The notes: generated by a model from the sequence alone, not told the origin. A stretch of 60,621 nt of DNA from an uncultured Lachnospiraceae bacterium (GCA_934385475.1 CAKRPS010000013.1:1-60621); one strand, 5' to 3'. Shown: positions 26,264 to 34,911, counted from the stretch's first letter. Program-made: numbers and translations.

Positions 26264-27647
26264 TCTGTTCATAGCTCTGATCATGACTGATATAACAGGT
26301 ACGATATTCTACCTGATGGGGCTGTTGTTCTGGAAGATCTGGTTTCAGAGAGATGTTGTGTGGAAAAGATTCTGTCTGCGGATTGTGCTGGCAGCTTACA
26401 GTGTGCCGGTGGTATTCGGTATCATCTATGTAAAGCGTCTGGTACAGTGGCGCGGAGCAGGGGAACTGGAAGGGTTTACCATCTTCTATAGTACGCCGAG
26501 AGTGCGTATGATCCTGTATCTGATGGGATGCCTGTGGTTTACGATTATAATCATCGTACTTCTGATAAAACTGTACCGGTATCTGGGTTGGCGTAAGATC
26601 TGTCTGGGAAATATACCGGAAGAAGATGAAGAGACACAGGAATTGTTTGACAGAATCTGCGGGGAACTTGGTCTGACCGGAAAGGTGAGTCTTTGCCGGA
26701 ACGACATGATAAGCGTGCCCTGCATTACACGGTGTCGGGGAGCGGCCATTGTACTGCCCTTTGTGAAATATACAAGGGACCAGGCAGAGGTGGTTTTCTA
26801 CCATGAATTGTGTCACTATGCAGAAAGGGATATGTGGATCAAAAATCTGACTGTCCTGATCGGAATCCTGCATGGCTTCAATCCGCTGGTTCATATATCG
26901 ACAAAGCAGGTTCAACTGGTGTGCGAGGAATCGTGTGACCGGCTGGCATGTAAAAGGGGAGAGACTGCATTTTCGAGCTGGCGGTATTTCCAGATTATAT
27001 TCAATATGATGCAGGAGGGGCAGCGCATGGAGCATTATGAGTTGTTTCTCTTGTTTGACAGTGAACTGGATTATGAGAGGAGAGTGAAGTGTATGTGTAA
27101 CAGTCATGGAAGAAAACACTTGAAAAAGGGGCTTGCAGTTGCTTTGTCTGCCTGCTTTCTGCTTGGCAGCAGCCTGACAGCCTATGCGGCAGGAGATGCG
27201 TTGGCGGGTGAATGTCGCCATATGTCAGGAGAGACTAGCGAATACTCGGCTGCGGAAGTTCGACAATTGGAGATGGAAACATTTATGCTTGAAAATAATC
27301 TAGATCCATCGAAGGTTACTATTATTCCAATAGAAGAAGATATACTGGATGGGGTAGCTCGTGGTATGACGACTTTTGACTGGCAAATTCCAGCAGGAGA
27401 AACCTTTATGAGTTCTGGCTTCCGGGCACATGAGGGAGATGAAGTAGGAATTTCAGCAACGGGATATCCAACAGATATAGAGTATTGGACGGGGCTCAAA
27501 GATCCGGATGATATTATGAATTATGTTCCAGGAACAGGATTGTTGGTAACCAAAATAATTATTCAGCAGGATGGCAAGCATTTTTTCTTCATTACGAATA
27601 AGAGTGAGACACAGACTTTGGACATTCAGGCAAGTCTTGCGAAATAA
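26247..27647 (+). CDS. BlaR1-like M56 membrane metalloprotease with unusual sensor domain
   Basis: 466 residues. Three N-terminal membrane helices, then an M56 peptidase domain with zinc motif HELCHY near residue 188 and the downstream EESCDRLA helix. A fourth membrane helix (LAVALSACFLLGSSLTAYAA, about 295-315) follows. The extracellular end is only about 150 residues and lacks the SxxK/KTG signature of penicillin-binding sensors, so this is not a beta-lactam receptor of classic BlaR1 type. The ligand is unknown. The gene overlaps the BlaI-like gene by 17 bases. ATG 26247 is used; ATG 26283 is a weaker alternative. Confidence 0.85.
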   Translation: MECIINLFIALIMTDITGTIFYLMGLLFWKIWFQRDVVWKRFCLRIVLAAYSVPVVFGIIYVKRLVQWRGAGELEGFTIFYSTPRVRMILYLMGCLWFTIIIIVLLIKLYRYLGWRKICLGNIPEEDEETQELFDRICGELGLTGKVSLCRNDMISVPCITRCRGAAIVLPFVKYTRDQAEVVFYHELCHYAERDMWIKNLTVLIGILHGFNPLVHISTKQVQLVCEESCDRLACKRGETAFSSWRYFQIIFNMMQEGQRMEHYELFLLFDSELDYERRVKCMCNSHGRKHLKKGLAVALSACFLLGSSLTAYAAGDALAGECRHMSGETSEYSAAEVRQLEMETFMLENNLDPSKVTIIPIEEDILDGVARGMTTFDWQIPAGETFMSSGFRAHEGDEVGISATGYPTDIEYWTGLKDPDDIMNYVPGTGLLVTKIIIQQDGKHFFFITNKSETQTLDIQASLAK

Positions 27648-27667
27648 TCAACCGACTTAGAATACAT

Positions 27668-27709
27668 AAAAGGGCATCGCCTCCCCAAATTCCGGGAGCG
27701 ATGCCTTTT
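27668..27709. terminator. Bidirectional terminator between the M56 and YoeB genes
   Basis: AAAAGGGCATCG and CGATGCCTTTT pair, extended by CTCCC/GGGAG with a small bulge, and A/T-runs flank both sides so that it can stop transcription from either strand. Confidence 0.88.
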
Positions 27710-27716
27710 GTAATGC

Positions 27717-27980
27717 TCAGCGGTCACTGTAATGATATCTGCACGCTAATATATAGATATTCGTCTCATCAATCTTATAGATAAGCCGGTCTTTATCATT
27801 GATTCTCCGACTCCGGAAGCCTGCCAGATATCCGGTCAATGGTTCCGGTTTTCCCATACCGTCATTTCCATTGTGGTCGATATCTTCCAGGAGACTGTTT
27901 ATTTTCTTCAAAATTTTCCGGTCTTCCGTTTGCCAATAGACATAGTCCCTCCAACCGTTCATGGTAGAAACCTTATTCAT
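27717..27980 (-). CDS. yoeB: YoeB/Txe-family mRNA interferase toxin
   Basis: 87 residues, normal size. The protein follows YoeB closely: WRDYVYWQTEDRKILKKIN, GKPEPL (catalytic Glu), FRSRRINDKDRLIY (catalytic Arg) and the C-terminal RYHY with catalytic His and Tyr. YoeB cleaves mRNA in the ribosomal A site. Its partner should be an upstream YefM antitoxin; here only a fragment in a frame ending at 27973 is seen, and its stop overlaps the toxin start by eight bases. Whether the toxin is still restrained is an open question. Confidence 0.9.
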   Translation of the reverse strand: MNKVSTMNGWRDYVYWQTEDRKILKKINSLLEDIDHNGNDGMGKPEPLTGYLAGFRSRRINDKDRLIYKIDETNIYILACRYHYSDR

Positions 27981-28152
27981 CAGCAGGCACCTTTGTCAGA
28001 CTCTGTACTGAAAAATTTCCTGTTTCCAGTTGTTCTTTGGATTCCATCAGCCAGTCATAGTATTTTATGTGGTCTGTCAATAAATATACGCATTTGGTGT
28101 CAGTTATCTCTGACTGGATTCCTGTTGCCCGTTTTCCCGCAAAAGCAGCAGC
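27973..28152 (-). pseudogene. Antitoxin remnant or tail, out of frame with the XRE gene
   Basis: 59 open codons end in PADE-stop eight bases into the toxin gene, the classic coupled antitoxin-toxin join. The frame encodes a hydrophilic tail (DHIKYYDWLMESKEQLETG) with no ATG or GTG and no ribosome site; the only start candidate is TTG at 28078-28080. It overlaps the 3' end of the XRE gene in the -1 frame. I read it as the C-terminal end of a lost antitoxin gene. A sequencing error or frameshift joining it to the XRE protein is the alternative. Confidence 0.5.
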
Positions 28153-28472
28153 TCACAGTAATCGACAAGCTGATCACGGCTCTTATTGTCCATGGCGGCG
28201 GCAAAGCGCAGTAAGTCCCCAATCGTATACTTTGTGCCAAACGGATGGTTCAAAGGACTTAACTGCATGGAGCAGTCTGTCCGTTGCAGCAGGTAGTCGG
28301 TCGAAACATCAAAAAAGTCCGCAATCAGAACCAGCGTTTGCAGATCCGGATAGTGGACTCCCTTTTCATAATTTGATATGGTAGAAACCGTTACGTTGAG
28401 GTGTCTGGCCAGATCCTTTTGTAGTATTCCTCGTTCTTTCCGAAGTTTAGCCAAAAATTTTCCAAATTCCAT
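28104..28472 (-). CDS. XRE-family helix-turn-helix regulator
   Basis: 122 residues. The N-terminal HTH (LRKERGILQKDLARHLNVTVSTISNYEKG, then DLQTLVLIADFFDVSTDYLL) is textbook Cro/C1 type. The C-terminal part is short and charged. It lies upstream of the YoeB gene on the same strand and may act as its regulator, or as antitoxin if joined to the out-of-frame tail at 27973-28152. The upstream 180 bases contain an inverted repeat TGCAACTATTCAGTTGCA (28553-28570), a possible operator. Confidence 0.85.
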   Translation of the reverse strand: MEFGKFLAKLRKERGILQKDLARHLNVTVSTISNYEKGVHYPDLQTLVLIADFFDVSTDYLLQRTDCSMQLSPLNHPFGTKYTIGDLLRFAAAMDNKSRDQLVDYCELLLLRENGQQESSQR

Positions 28473-28656
28473 AGCTATTTACCCTAAGTAAGTAATAGTA
28501 TAACGATAGCATGCCATAAAGATAATACCATAGAATAGTATTACAAATTACGTGCAACTATTCAGTTGCACTTTAGCGCAATTCATTTTGGGAGAAGACT
28601 GTCACAACGAATTGTATTGAACTAAAAATGTAAACAACACGACCTGAAAGGAGCTG

Positions 28657-28770
28657 ATGATTGACGAAAGAGCCGGAACACGATATGATAAACGCAATCA
28701 GGCTGCCATAGAACGGCAGAATGAAAAGGATGTACAGACGAGAGTGTCTGCGGAATGGAGCGTTAAATGA
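28657..28770 (+). CDS. 37-residue ORF translationally coupled to the ABC-F gene
   Basis: ATG at 28657 follows AAAGGAG and opens 37 codons of hydrophilic, charged sequence (ends SAEWSVK). Its TGA overlaps the ATG of the ABC-F gene in ATGA. No homologue is recognised. The tight coupling suggests it is translated, either as a small protein or as a leader whose translation sets access to the ABC-F start. The ribosome site is close to the ATG, so confidence is moderate. Confidence 0.45.
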   Translation: MIDERAGTRYDKRNQAAIERQNEKDVQTRVSAEWSVK

Positions 28771-30323
28771 GTATTCTGAATGTTGAGAATTTATCACATG
28801 GCTTTGGAGACAGAGCCATTTTTCATGAGGTTTCCTTTCGGCTTCTCAAGGGGGAGCATATTGGACTGATCGGTGCCAACGGAGAGGGCAAGTCTACCTT
28901 TATGAATATTATCACAGGAAGGCTGATGCCGGACGAAGGGAAGGTGGAATGGGCCAAGAATGTGCGTGTAGGCTATCTGGACCAGCATACCGTGCTGGAG
29001 AAGGGAATGACCATCCGGCAGGTACTCTCAGGGGCTTTTGATTTCCTGTTCGAGATGGAAGCGCGTATGAATGAAATCTGCGACAAGATGGCGGAGGCTT
29101 CCGAGCAGGAACTTGAAGAATATATGGAGGAGCTTGGCACGATCCAGGACATGCTTACCCTCCATGATTTCTATATGATCGATGCCAAGGTGGAAGAGGT
29201 TGCGAGAGCTCTTGGCCTCCTTGATCTGGGCCTGGACCGGGATGTTACCGACTTGAGCGGTGGACAGAGGACGAAGGTTCTTCTGGGCAAGCTTCTTTTG
29301 GAGAAGCCGGATATCCTGCTTTTGGATGAGCCGACGAACTATCTGGATGCAGAACATATCGAGTGGCTCAAGAGATATCTGAATGAGTATGAGAATGCCT
29401 TTATCCTGATCTCACATGACATTCCGTTCCTGAACAGTGTGATCAACATTATCTATCACATGGATAATCAGGAACTGAACCGCTACGTCGGGGACTATGA
29501 CAAGTTTCTGGAAGTGTACGAGATGAAGAAATCCCAGCAGGAGGCGGCCTACAACAAACAGCAGAAAGAGATTGCGGAGCTTAAGGACTTCGTTGCGCGC
29601 AATAAGGCGAGGGTGGCAACCAGAAATATGGCGATGTCCAGACAGAAGAAGCTTGATAAGATGGATATGATCGAGCTTGCTGCGGAGAAACCGAAGCCGG
29701 AATTCTGCTTTAAGGAGTCCCGCACTCCCGGAAGATATCTTTTTCAGACAAAGGATCTGGTGATCGGGTATGATGAGCCCCTGTCCTGCAAGCTGAATCT
29801 GGAGATGGAGAGAGGGTCCAAGATCGTGCTGACCGGTGCAAACGGAATCGGTAAAACGACCCTGTTGAAAAGTATTCTCGGGCTGATCCCTCCGCTTTCT
29901 GGAGAGGTTGAGCAGGGGGATTATCTGGAGATCGGATATTTTGAGCAGGAGATGAGTCAGGATGTGAATACGACCTGTATTGAGGAGATCTGGCAGGAAT
30001 TCCCCGGATTCACACAGTATGAGGTACGGTCTGCCCTTGCAAAGTGTGGACTGACAACGAAGCATATTGAGAGTAAAGTCAAGGTTCTGAGCGGTGGAGA
30101 ACAGGCCAAGGTGCGTCTGTGCAAGCTGATCAACAGACCGAGCAATCTGCTCGTGCTCGACGAGCCGACAAACCATCTGGATGTGGATGCCAAGGCAGAA
30201 CTGAAAAGGGCTTTACAGGAATACAAAGGAAGTATTCTGATGGTGTGCCATGAACCGGAGTTTTATGAGGGACTTTCCACCGAGGTCTGGGACTGCACGA
30301 AGTGGACGACCAGAATGGTGTAA
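28767..30323 (+). CDS. ABC-F family ATPase (ribosome-associated)
   Basis: 518 residues with two ATPase domains and no membrane part: Walker A GANGEGKST and GANGIGKTT, signatures LSGGQRTK and LSGGEQAK, Walker B LLLDEPTNYLD and LVLDEPTNHLD, with the long charged linker between (about 235-310). ABC-F proteins act on the ribosome E site as translation factors or antibiotic-protection proteins. The length and the full second site fit a housekeeping YkpA/YbiT-type member. The second switch His is retained but in VCHEPEF rather than SHD. It is coupled to a 37-codon ORF. Confidence 0.93.
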   Translation: MSILNVENLSHGFGDRAIFHEVSFRLLKGEHIGLIGANGEGKSTFMNIITGRLMPDEGKVEWAKNVRVGYLDQHTVLEKGMTIRQVLSGAFDFLFEMEARMNEICDKMAEASEQELEEYMEELGTIQDMLTLHDFYMIDAKVEEVARALGLLDLGLDRDVTDLSGGQRTKVLLGKLLLEKPDILLLDEPTNYLDAEHIEWLKRYLNEYENAFILISHDIPFLNSVINIIYHMDNQELNRYVGDYDKFLEVYEMKKSQQEAAYNKQQKEIAELKDFVARNKARVATRNMAMSRQKKLDKMDMIELAAEKPKPEFCFKESRTPGRYLFQTKDLVIGYDEPLSCKLNLEMERGSKIVLTGANGIGKTTLLKSILGLIPPLSGEVEQGDYLEIGYFEQEMSQDVNTTCIEEIWQEFPGFTQYEVRSALAKCGLTTKHIESKVKVLSGGEQAKVRLCKLINRPSNLLVLDEPTNHLDVDAKAELKRALQEYKGSILMVCHEPEFYEGLSTEVWDCTKWTTRMV

Positions 30324-30459
30324 AGTCAGGAAAACATTGCCTTTTTGCGCGGCAGGGTATACCATAAAACTGACGGGCTGATGCAGATACGGTAATTCTG
30401 CGCAGACAGCCGTGACTGGTGCGTGGGAAAATCTGCGCAGAAATGAGGATAGAACAGAA

Positions 30460-31332
30460 ATGAAGAAATTGGGAAGAAATGATCATTGCTGGTGTGGCAG
30501 CGGGCGCAAATATAAGGCCTGCCACATGGATTTTGATGAGAAGATCGAGCATTATGCGTTACAGGGACATATTGTTCCGACACATGATATGATCAAGACT
30601 CCGGAGCAGATCGAAGGAATCCGGGAGAGCAGCAAGATCAACATTGCCGTGCTCGATGAGATTGCAAAGCAGATCCATGTGGGCATGAGCACTGAAGAAA
30701 TTGATAAGATCGTCTATGAAATGACAACGGATATGGGAGGAATCCCTGCACCGCTGAACTATGAGGGATTTCCCAAGAGCGTGTGCACCTCGATCAATGA
30801 GGTGGTCTGTCATGGAATCCCTACCCCCAAAAGACTATTGAAGGATGGCGACATTGTGAATGTCGATGTGTCCACGATCTACAAGGGATATTTTTCAGAT
30901 TCCTCCAGAATGTTTCTGATGGGAGATGTTGCACCGGAGACCCGCAAGCTGGTAGAGGTGGCAAGAGAGTGTATCGACGTGGGACTTGAGCAGGTGAAGC
31001 CGTGGAATTTCCTGGGAGATATGGCACAGGCGATCAACGATCACGCGAAGGCAAACGGCTATTCCATTGTACGGGAGATCGGCGGACATGGAGTAGGGTT
31101 GGAGTTTCATGAAGAACCATTCGTAAGCTATGTTACCAGAAAGGGCACCGAGATGCTGATGGCACCCGGAATGGTGTTTACGATCGAGCCAATGGTCAAT
31201 ATGGGAAAAGCAGATATTTATATCGATGACGAAGATGGCTGGACCGTATATACAGAGGACGGAAAGCCCTCTGCACAGTGGGAAGTAACTCTGGCAGTGA
31301 CCGAGGACGGTTACGAAATTCTCACTTATTAG
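30460..31332 (+). CDS. map: Methionine aminopeptidase with N-terminal SEC-C zinc motif
   Basis: 290 residues. The first 25 carry the SEC-C motif (GRNDHCWCGSGRKYKACH), a zinc knuckle also found at the end of SecA, probably placing the enzyme at the ribosome. The rest is type I MAP, which removes N-terminal Met. Metal ligands are visible in VNVDVS, GYFSDSS, GGHGVG, FTIEPMVN and QWEVTLAVTEDG. ATG 30460 follows GAGG at a rather long distance. A 16-base stretch before it recurs before the 31662 gene. Confidence 0.93.
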   Translation: MKKLGRNDHCWCGSGRKYKACHMDFDEKIEHYALQGHIVPTHDMIKTPEQIEGIRESSKINIAVLDEIAKQIHVGMSTEEIDKIVYEMTTDMGGIPAPLNYEGFPKSVCTSINEVVCHGIPTPKRLLKDGDIVNVDVSTIYKGYFSDSSRMFLMGDVAPETRKLVEVARECIDVGLEQVKPWNFLGDMAQAINDHAKANGYSIVREIGGHGVGLEFHEEPFVSYVTRKGTEMLMAPGMVFTIEPMVNMGKADIYIDDEDGWTVYTEDGKPSAQWEVTLAVTEDGYEILTY

Positions 31333-31366
31333 GAACATAAACGAAATAAAGTTTTTGACATGTACA

Positions 31367-31412
31367 AAGCCGGAAGTCTTCTGGGATGCAGAAGATGATC
31401 CGGCTTTTTGTT
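31367..31412 (+). terminator. Terminator of the aminopeptidase gene
   Basis: AAGCCGGA and TCCGGCTT enclose an inner hairpin (GTCTTCT/AGAAGAT-like) and are followed by a five-T tract. Confidence 0.85.
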
Positions 31413-31439
31413 TTGTCTATTTTGTGAAAAATTCCGATA

Positions 31440-31530
31440 TTGTCATGCACGTAAGAATTTGCTATTGTAAGCATACAATCTTTGGGAACAGACAAAAGTA
31501 TACTTTATTTCGTACATTCATCAAATGTAC
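31440..31530 (+). promoter_or_regulatory. Promoter and palindrome before the coiled-coil protein gene
   Basis: TTGTCA (31440-31445) and TATTGT (31463-31468) are 17 bases apart. About 45 bases further on lies GTACATT-N5-AATGTAC (31512-31530), a 7-bp inverted repeat that could be an operator. The same half-site GTACATT recurs around the promoter at 39521. The remaining bases to 31661 show only the recurring 16-mer at 31642. Confidence 0.45.
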
Positions 31531-31661
31531 GAGTCCGGGGCAGATCGCCCGATCTTCCAGAAATTGAAACAGAAAGACAGTTATGCAAAACAGAGAACAA
31601 AGCCGAAGCGCACCCGGGAAATTATGTTTTGTGGATCTGAGTGCGCAGAAATGAGGAATAT

Positions 31662-32522
31662 ATGAGAGATTTTTTGACACATTTGTCGGAGAAGTGGAAT
31701 GAGATACAGAGCGATCCGGAGAAAAAGGAGGATCGTCTTGCGGTTATCCTGATCGGAGCTGTGGCCGTGGTGGTGATCGTCCTGCTTCTTTTGCTGTTGT
31801 GGTATGCACTTGCACAGAGAGGAAAAGAGGATGACAGCGCCATGGAGAAGACGGAGCATGAGGAGCTGTCGGAGGTTTACATGTCTGACCTGCAGTCTGT
31901 GGAGAACGCGGAACTGCGGGAGCAGTATCTGGAGGATATTGCAGCACTGAGCGAAAGAGTGGAGGAACTGCTGCAGACGGTGACAGAGATTCAGAGCACT
32001 ATGAGTGAGACTTCTGAGTTGTATCAGGAGGGCGACAGCACCTTGCAGATGCAGATTACGGAGATCACACGCGATCTCGGGGGATTGATCAGGGAACTGA
32101 AGGAGACACAGGTACAGATTACAGACCTGTCAGATACTGTGCAGGGAGTCTGTAAGGAGACCATTCCGATGATCCTGGAGCAGATCACGGAGATTCAGAA
32201 GGAGATCGCAAAGGCACACAGTGATCTTGCAACGATCTATGAAAAGATCCGGAAGCTGGAGACCGAAGATGAACATCTGCGGGAGGAGATACGCAATCTG
32301 GAGAAGAAGATGAAACAGGCGGTCGATGGAGAGGTCACGCAGATCGAAAACCATATGCAGGAGATCATCAACCGGATGCAGAAAACAGAAGAAAACATCA
32401 CCAATCTTTATCAGATCTCAGACACTATGGGAGATGAGATCCACAGCATCAACGAGAACACGCTGCGCTACCGCTATGATGAGGAGGGGCATATACTGTA
32501 TCTGGCTCCATATAAGGAGTAG
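31662..32522 (+). CDS. Membrane-anchored coiled-coil protein of unknown function
   Basis: 286 residues. A short cytoplasmic N-terminus, one strong membrane helix (about 30-51) and then some 200 residues of heptad-rich coiled coil (for example AALSERVEELLQTVTEIQS and IRKLETEDEHLREEIRNLE). The sequence ends in a short nonrepetitive tail (RYRYDEEGHILYLAPYK) that may be a conserved motif. Methyl-accepting-like helices are suggested, but no signalling tip is present. The ATG follows GAGGA at five bases. It stands alone between a terminator and the metG T-box. Confidence 0.7.
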   Translation: MRDFLTHLSEKWNEIQSDPEKKEDRLAVILIGAVAVVVIVLLLLLLWYALAQRGKEDDSAMEKTEHEELSEVYMSDLQSVENAELREQYLEDIAALSERVEELLQTVTEIQSTMSETSELYQEGDSTLQMQITEITRDLGGLIRELKETQVQITDLSDTVQGVCKETIPMILEQITEIQKEIAKAHSDLATIYEKIRKLETEDEHLREEIRNLEKKMKQAVDGEVTQIENHMQEIINRMQKTEENITNLYQISDTMGDEIHSINENTLRYRYDEEGHILYLAPYKE

Positions 32523-32578
32523 CCTGCCGGGTTTGACAAAGGAATTCCTTTGTGATAAGTTAATTTTATATAGACAAA

Positions 32579-32872
32579 AGCGGTGACGAAGAGAGTAAAC
32601 AGGCCGAAGTTTTTCAGAGAACGCTTCATGATGCTGTGAGAAGCGAAACGGAAACCTGGTGAAGATGGCTTCTGAGCAGTGTATGTGAACCAGGGAAGCG
32701 TAAGCACGGTAAGCAGACAACAGGTTCCGCCTGTTACAGCGGGGGGAGTATCGTTTTGGTACTTGCAAAGGCCGGTCTTGTGAGAGATCGGTGAAAAGAA
32801 GTGGTAACACGGTTTTTGTCCGTCTTCTTTGTCTGTTATGTGGGCATAATAGACAGAGAGGACGTTTTTTTT
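32579..32872 (+). ncRNA. T-box leader (methionine-tRNA riboswitch) of metG
   Basis: The AGTA box is at GAAGAGAGTAAAC (about 32588), with an ATG specifier at 32665-32667 on the facing strand of stem I (GAAG-ATG-GCTTC). The antiterminator is nearly ideal: GAAG and ACGG pair with CCGT and CTTC around the bulge TGGTAAC at 32801-32807, whose TGGT fits the ACCA end of tRNA-Met. The competing terminator uses CGTC at 32821 and GACG at 32861, followed by eight T residues (32865-32872). Uncharged tRNA-Met should raise synthetase expression. Confidence 0.9.
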
Positions 32873-32895
32873 GGAAAGAAAAGGAGATGGATGAA

Positions 32896-34911
32896 ATGAA
32901 AGACAAAGGAAAATACTATATTACGACGGCGATCGCGTATACATCCGGAGTGCCGCACATTGGCAACAGCTATGAGATCGTACTGGCAGACAGCATTGCC
33001 CGTTTTAAGAGAAAGGACGGCTATGACGTGTTTTTCCAGACAGGAACGGATGAACACGGACAGAAGATCGAACTGAAATCCGAGGAGGCAGGCATTTCTC
33101 CGAAGGAGTATGTGGACAATGTGGCAAAGGAGATCAGAAGAATCTGTGATGCGCTGAACACATCCTACGATCATTTTATTCGGACAACAGACGATTATCA
33201 TGAGAAACAGGTTCAGAAGATTTTCAAGAAGCTGTATCAGCAGGGAGATATCTATAAGGGAGCTTATGAAGGCCTGTACTGTACACCCTGTGAGTCCTTC
33301 TGGACAGAATCCCAGCTTGTGGACGGTAAGTGTCCTGACTGCGGCAGAGAAGTAAAGCCTGCAAAGGAAGAGGCATATTTCTTCAAGATGAGCAAATATG
33401 CCGATAAGCTGATCGAACATATCAATACACATCCGGAATTTATACAGCCGGTATCCCGTAAGAATGAGATGATGAATAATTTCTTACTGCCGGGCTTACA
33501 GGATCTGTGTGTATCGAGAACCTCTTTCAAGTGGGGAATCCCGGTAGACTTTGATGACAAACATGTTGTATATGTATGGCTGGATGCGCTGACCAACTAT
33601 ATCACCGGTATTGGATACGATGCGGACGGCAACAGCAGTGAGCAGTACAAGAAACTCTGGCCCGCCGATCTGCACCTGATCGGAAAGGATATCATCCGTT
33701 TCCATACGATATACTGGCCTATTTTCCTGATGGCACTTGGCGAGCCTCTGCCGAAGCAGGTATTTGGCCACCCATGGCTGCTGCAGGGAGACGGCAAGAT
33801 GAGTAAGTCCAAGGGAAATGTGATCTATGCAGATGATCTGATCGATTTCTTTGGTGTTGATGCGGTGCGTTACTTTGTATTACATGAGATGCCTTTTGAA
33901 AACGATGGTGTGATCACCTGGGATCTGATGGTGGAGCGTCTTAACTCAGACCTTGCAAACACACTGGGCAATCTGGTTAACCGGACCATTTCCATGAGCA
34001 ACAAATATTTTGGTGGTATTGTGGAGAATAAGAAAGTCATTGCGGGCGATGAGGAGATCGACGCAGATCTTGCAAAAGTACTGACCGATACCTATACCAG
34101 AGTGGCCGGAAAGATGGATGATCTGCGTGTGGCAGATGCCATCACGGAAATTTTCGTCCTCTTTAAACGTTGTAACAAATATATTGATGAGACAATGCCG
34201 TGGGCGCTTGCAAAGGACGAAGCAAAGAAGGATCGTCTGGCGACCGTGCTGTATAATCTGCTGAACGGTATTCTCGTGGGAGCATCCCTTCTTGAACCAT
34301 ATATGCCTGAGACGGCGGAGAAGATCGCGGAACAGATCAATGCTTCTCTGGTTGACTTTGAAGTTTTGGAGGACTGTGCAAAGAATCAGGATACGCAGAG
34401 AGCATCCTCCCTGTATCCGAGCGGAACACAGGTAACCCAGACACCCGAAATTCTGTTTGCAAGACAGGATCTTGCGGAGGTGATGGAGAGAGTGGAAGCA
34501 CTCCGTGCACAGCGCAGGGCAGAAGCGGGAGAAGAGGAACAGAAGGAAGAAGTGCCAGAAGATGTGATCGACATCGAACCGAAAGAGACGATCAGCTATG
34601 ATATATTTGATAAATGTCAGTTCCAGGTGGGAGAGATCCTGGAGTGTAAGGAAGTGCCGAAGTCGAAAAAGCTTCTCTGCTCCAAGGTACGGGTCGGATC
34701 GGAGGTAAAGCAGATCCTTTCCGGAATTAAACAGCATTACAGTGCGGAAGAGATGGTAGGCAAGAAGGTTATGGTGCTTGTCAACCTGCAGCCCAGAGAG
34801 ATCGCAGGCATGACATCCGAGGGAATGCTGCTTTGTGCCGAAGATGCGGAAGGAAATCTGGCACTGATGACACCGGAACGCCCGATGCCGGCAGGAGCCG
34901 AGATCTGCTGA
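32896..34911 (+). CDS. metG: Methionyl-tRNA synthetase
   Basis: 671 residues. Class I signature HIGN near the N-terminus and KMSKS near residue 301 (GDGKMSKSKGNVIY). A zinc knuckle of two CxxC pairs (CTPC, CPDC) is present near 130-155. The C-terminal 110 residues form a Trbp111-type tRNA-binding domain (FQVGEILECKEVPKSKKLLC). AAGGAG nine bases upstream supports ATG 32896 rather than ATG 32887. Longer open frames run back into the T-box leader and are not coding. Confidence 0.97.
   Translation: MKDKGKYYITTAIAYTSGVPHIGNSYEIVLADSIARFKRKDGYDVFFQTGTDEHGQKIELKSEEAGISPKEYVDNVAKEIRRICDALNTSYDHFIRTTDDYHEKQVQKIFKKLYQQGDIYKGAYEGLYCTPCESFWTESQLVDGKCPDCGREVKPAKEEAYFFKMSKYADKLIEHINTHPEFIQPVSRKNEMMNNFLLPGLQDLCVSRTSFKWGIPVDFDDKHVVYVWLDALTNYITGIGYDADGNSSEQYKKLWPADLHLIGKDIIRFHTIYWPIFLMALGEPLPKQVFGHPWLLQGDGKMSKSKGNVIYADDLIDFFGVDAVRYFVLHEMPFENDGVITWDLMVERLNSDLANTLGNLVNRTISMSNKYFGGIVENKKVIAGDEEIDADLAKVLTDTYTRVAGKMDDLRVADAITEIFVLFKRCNKYIDETMPWALAKDEAKKDRLATVLYNLLNGILVGASLLEPYMPETAEKIAEQINASLVDFEVLEDCAKNQDTQRASSLYPSGTQVTQTPEILFARQDLAEVMERVEALRAQRRAEAGEEEQKEEVPEDVIDIEPKETISYDIFDKCQFQVGEILECKEVPKSKKLLCSKVRVGSEVKQILSGIKQHYSAEEMVGKKVMVLVNLQPREIAGMTSEGMLLCAEDAEGNLALMTPERPMPAGAEIC

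Noticed and set aside
25883..27647. Beta-lactam resistance operon
   Set aside because: The BlaI/M56 pair is present, but there is no beta-lactamase or penicillin-binding domain near or in the sensor.
28104..28160. Programmed -1 frameshift joining the XRE gene to the antitoxin tail
   Set aside because: The overlap has GGGAAAAC, but in the zero frame the codons are CGG GAA AAC, so the first slippage step does not re-pair well. Decay is simpler.
28767..30323. Antibiotic-resistance ABC-F protein
   Set aside because: Length and context resemble housekeeping ABC-F ATPases; no resistance-specific long linker can be asserted from sequence.
32791..32895. N-terminal extension of methionyl-tRNA synthetase
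   Set aside because: The frame is open but lies in the T-box antiterminator and terminator; the ribosome site is after it.
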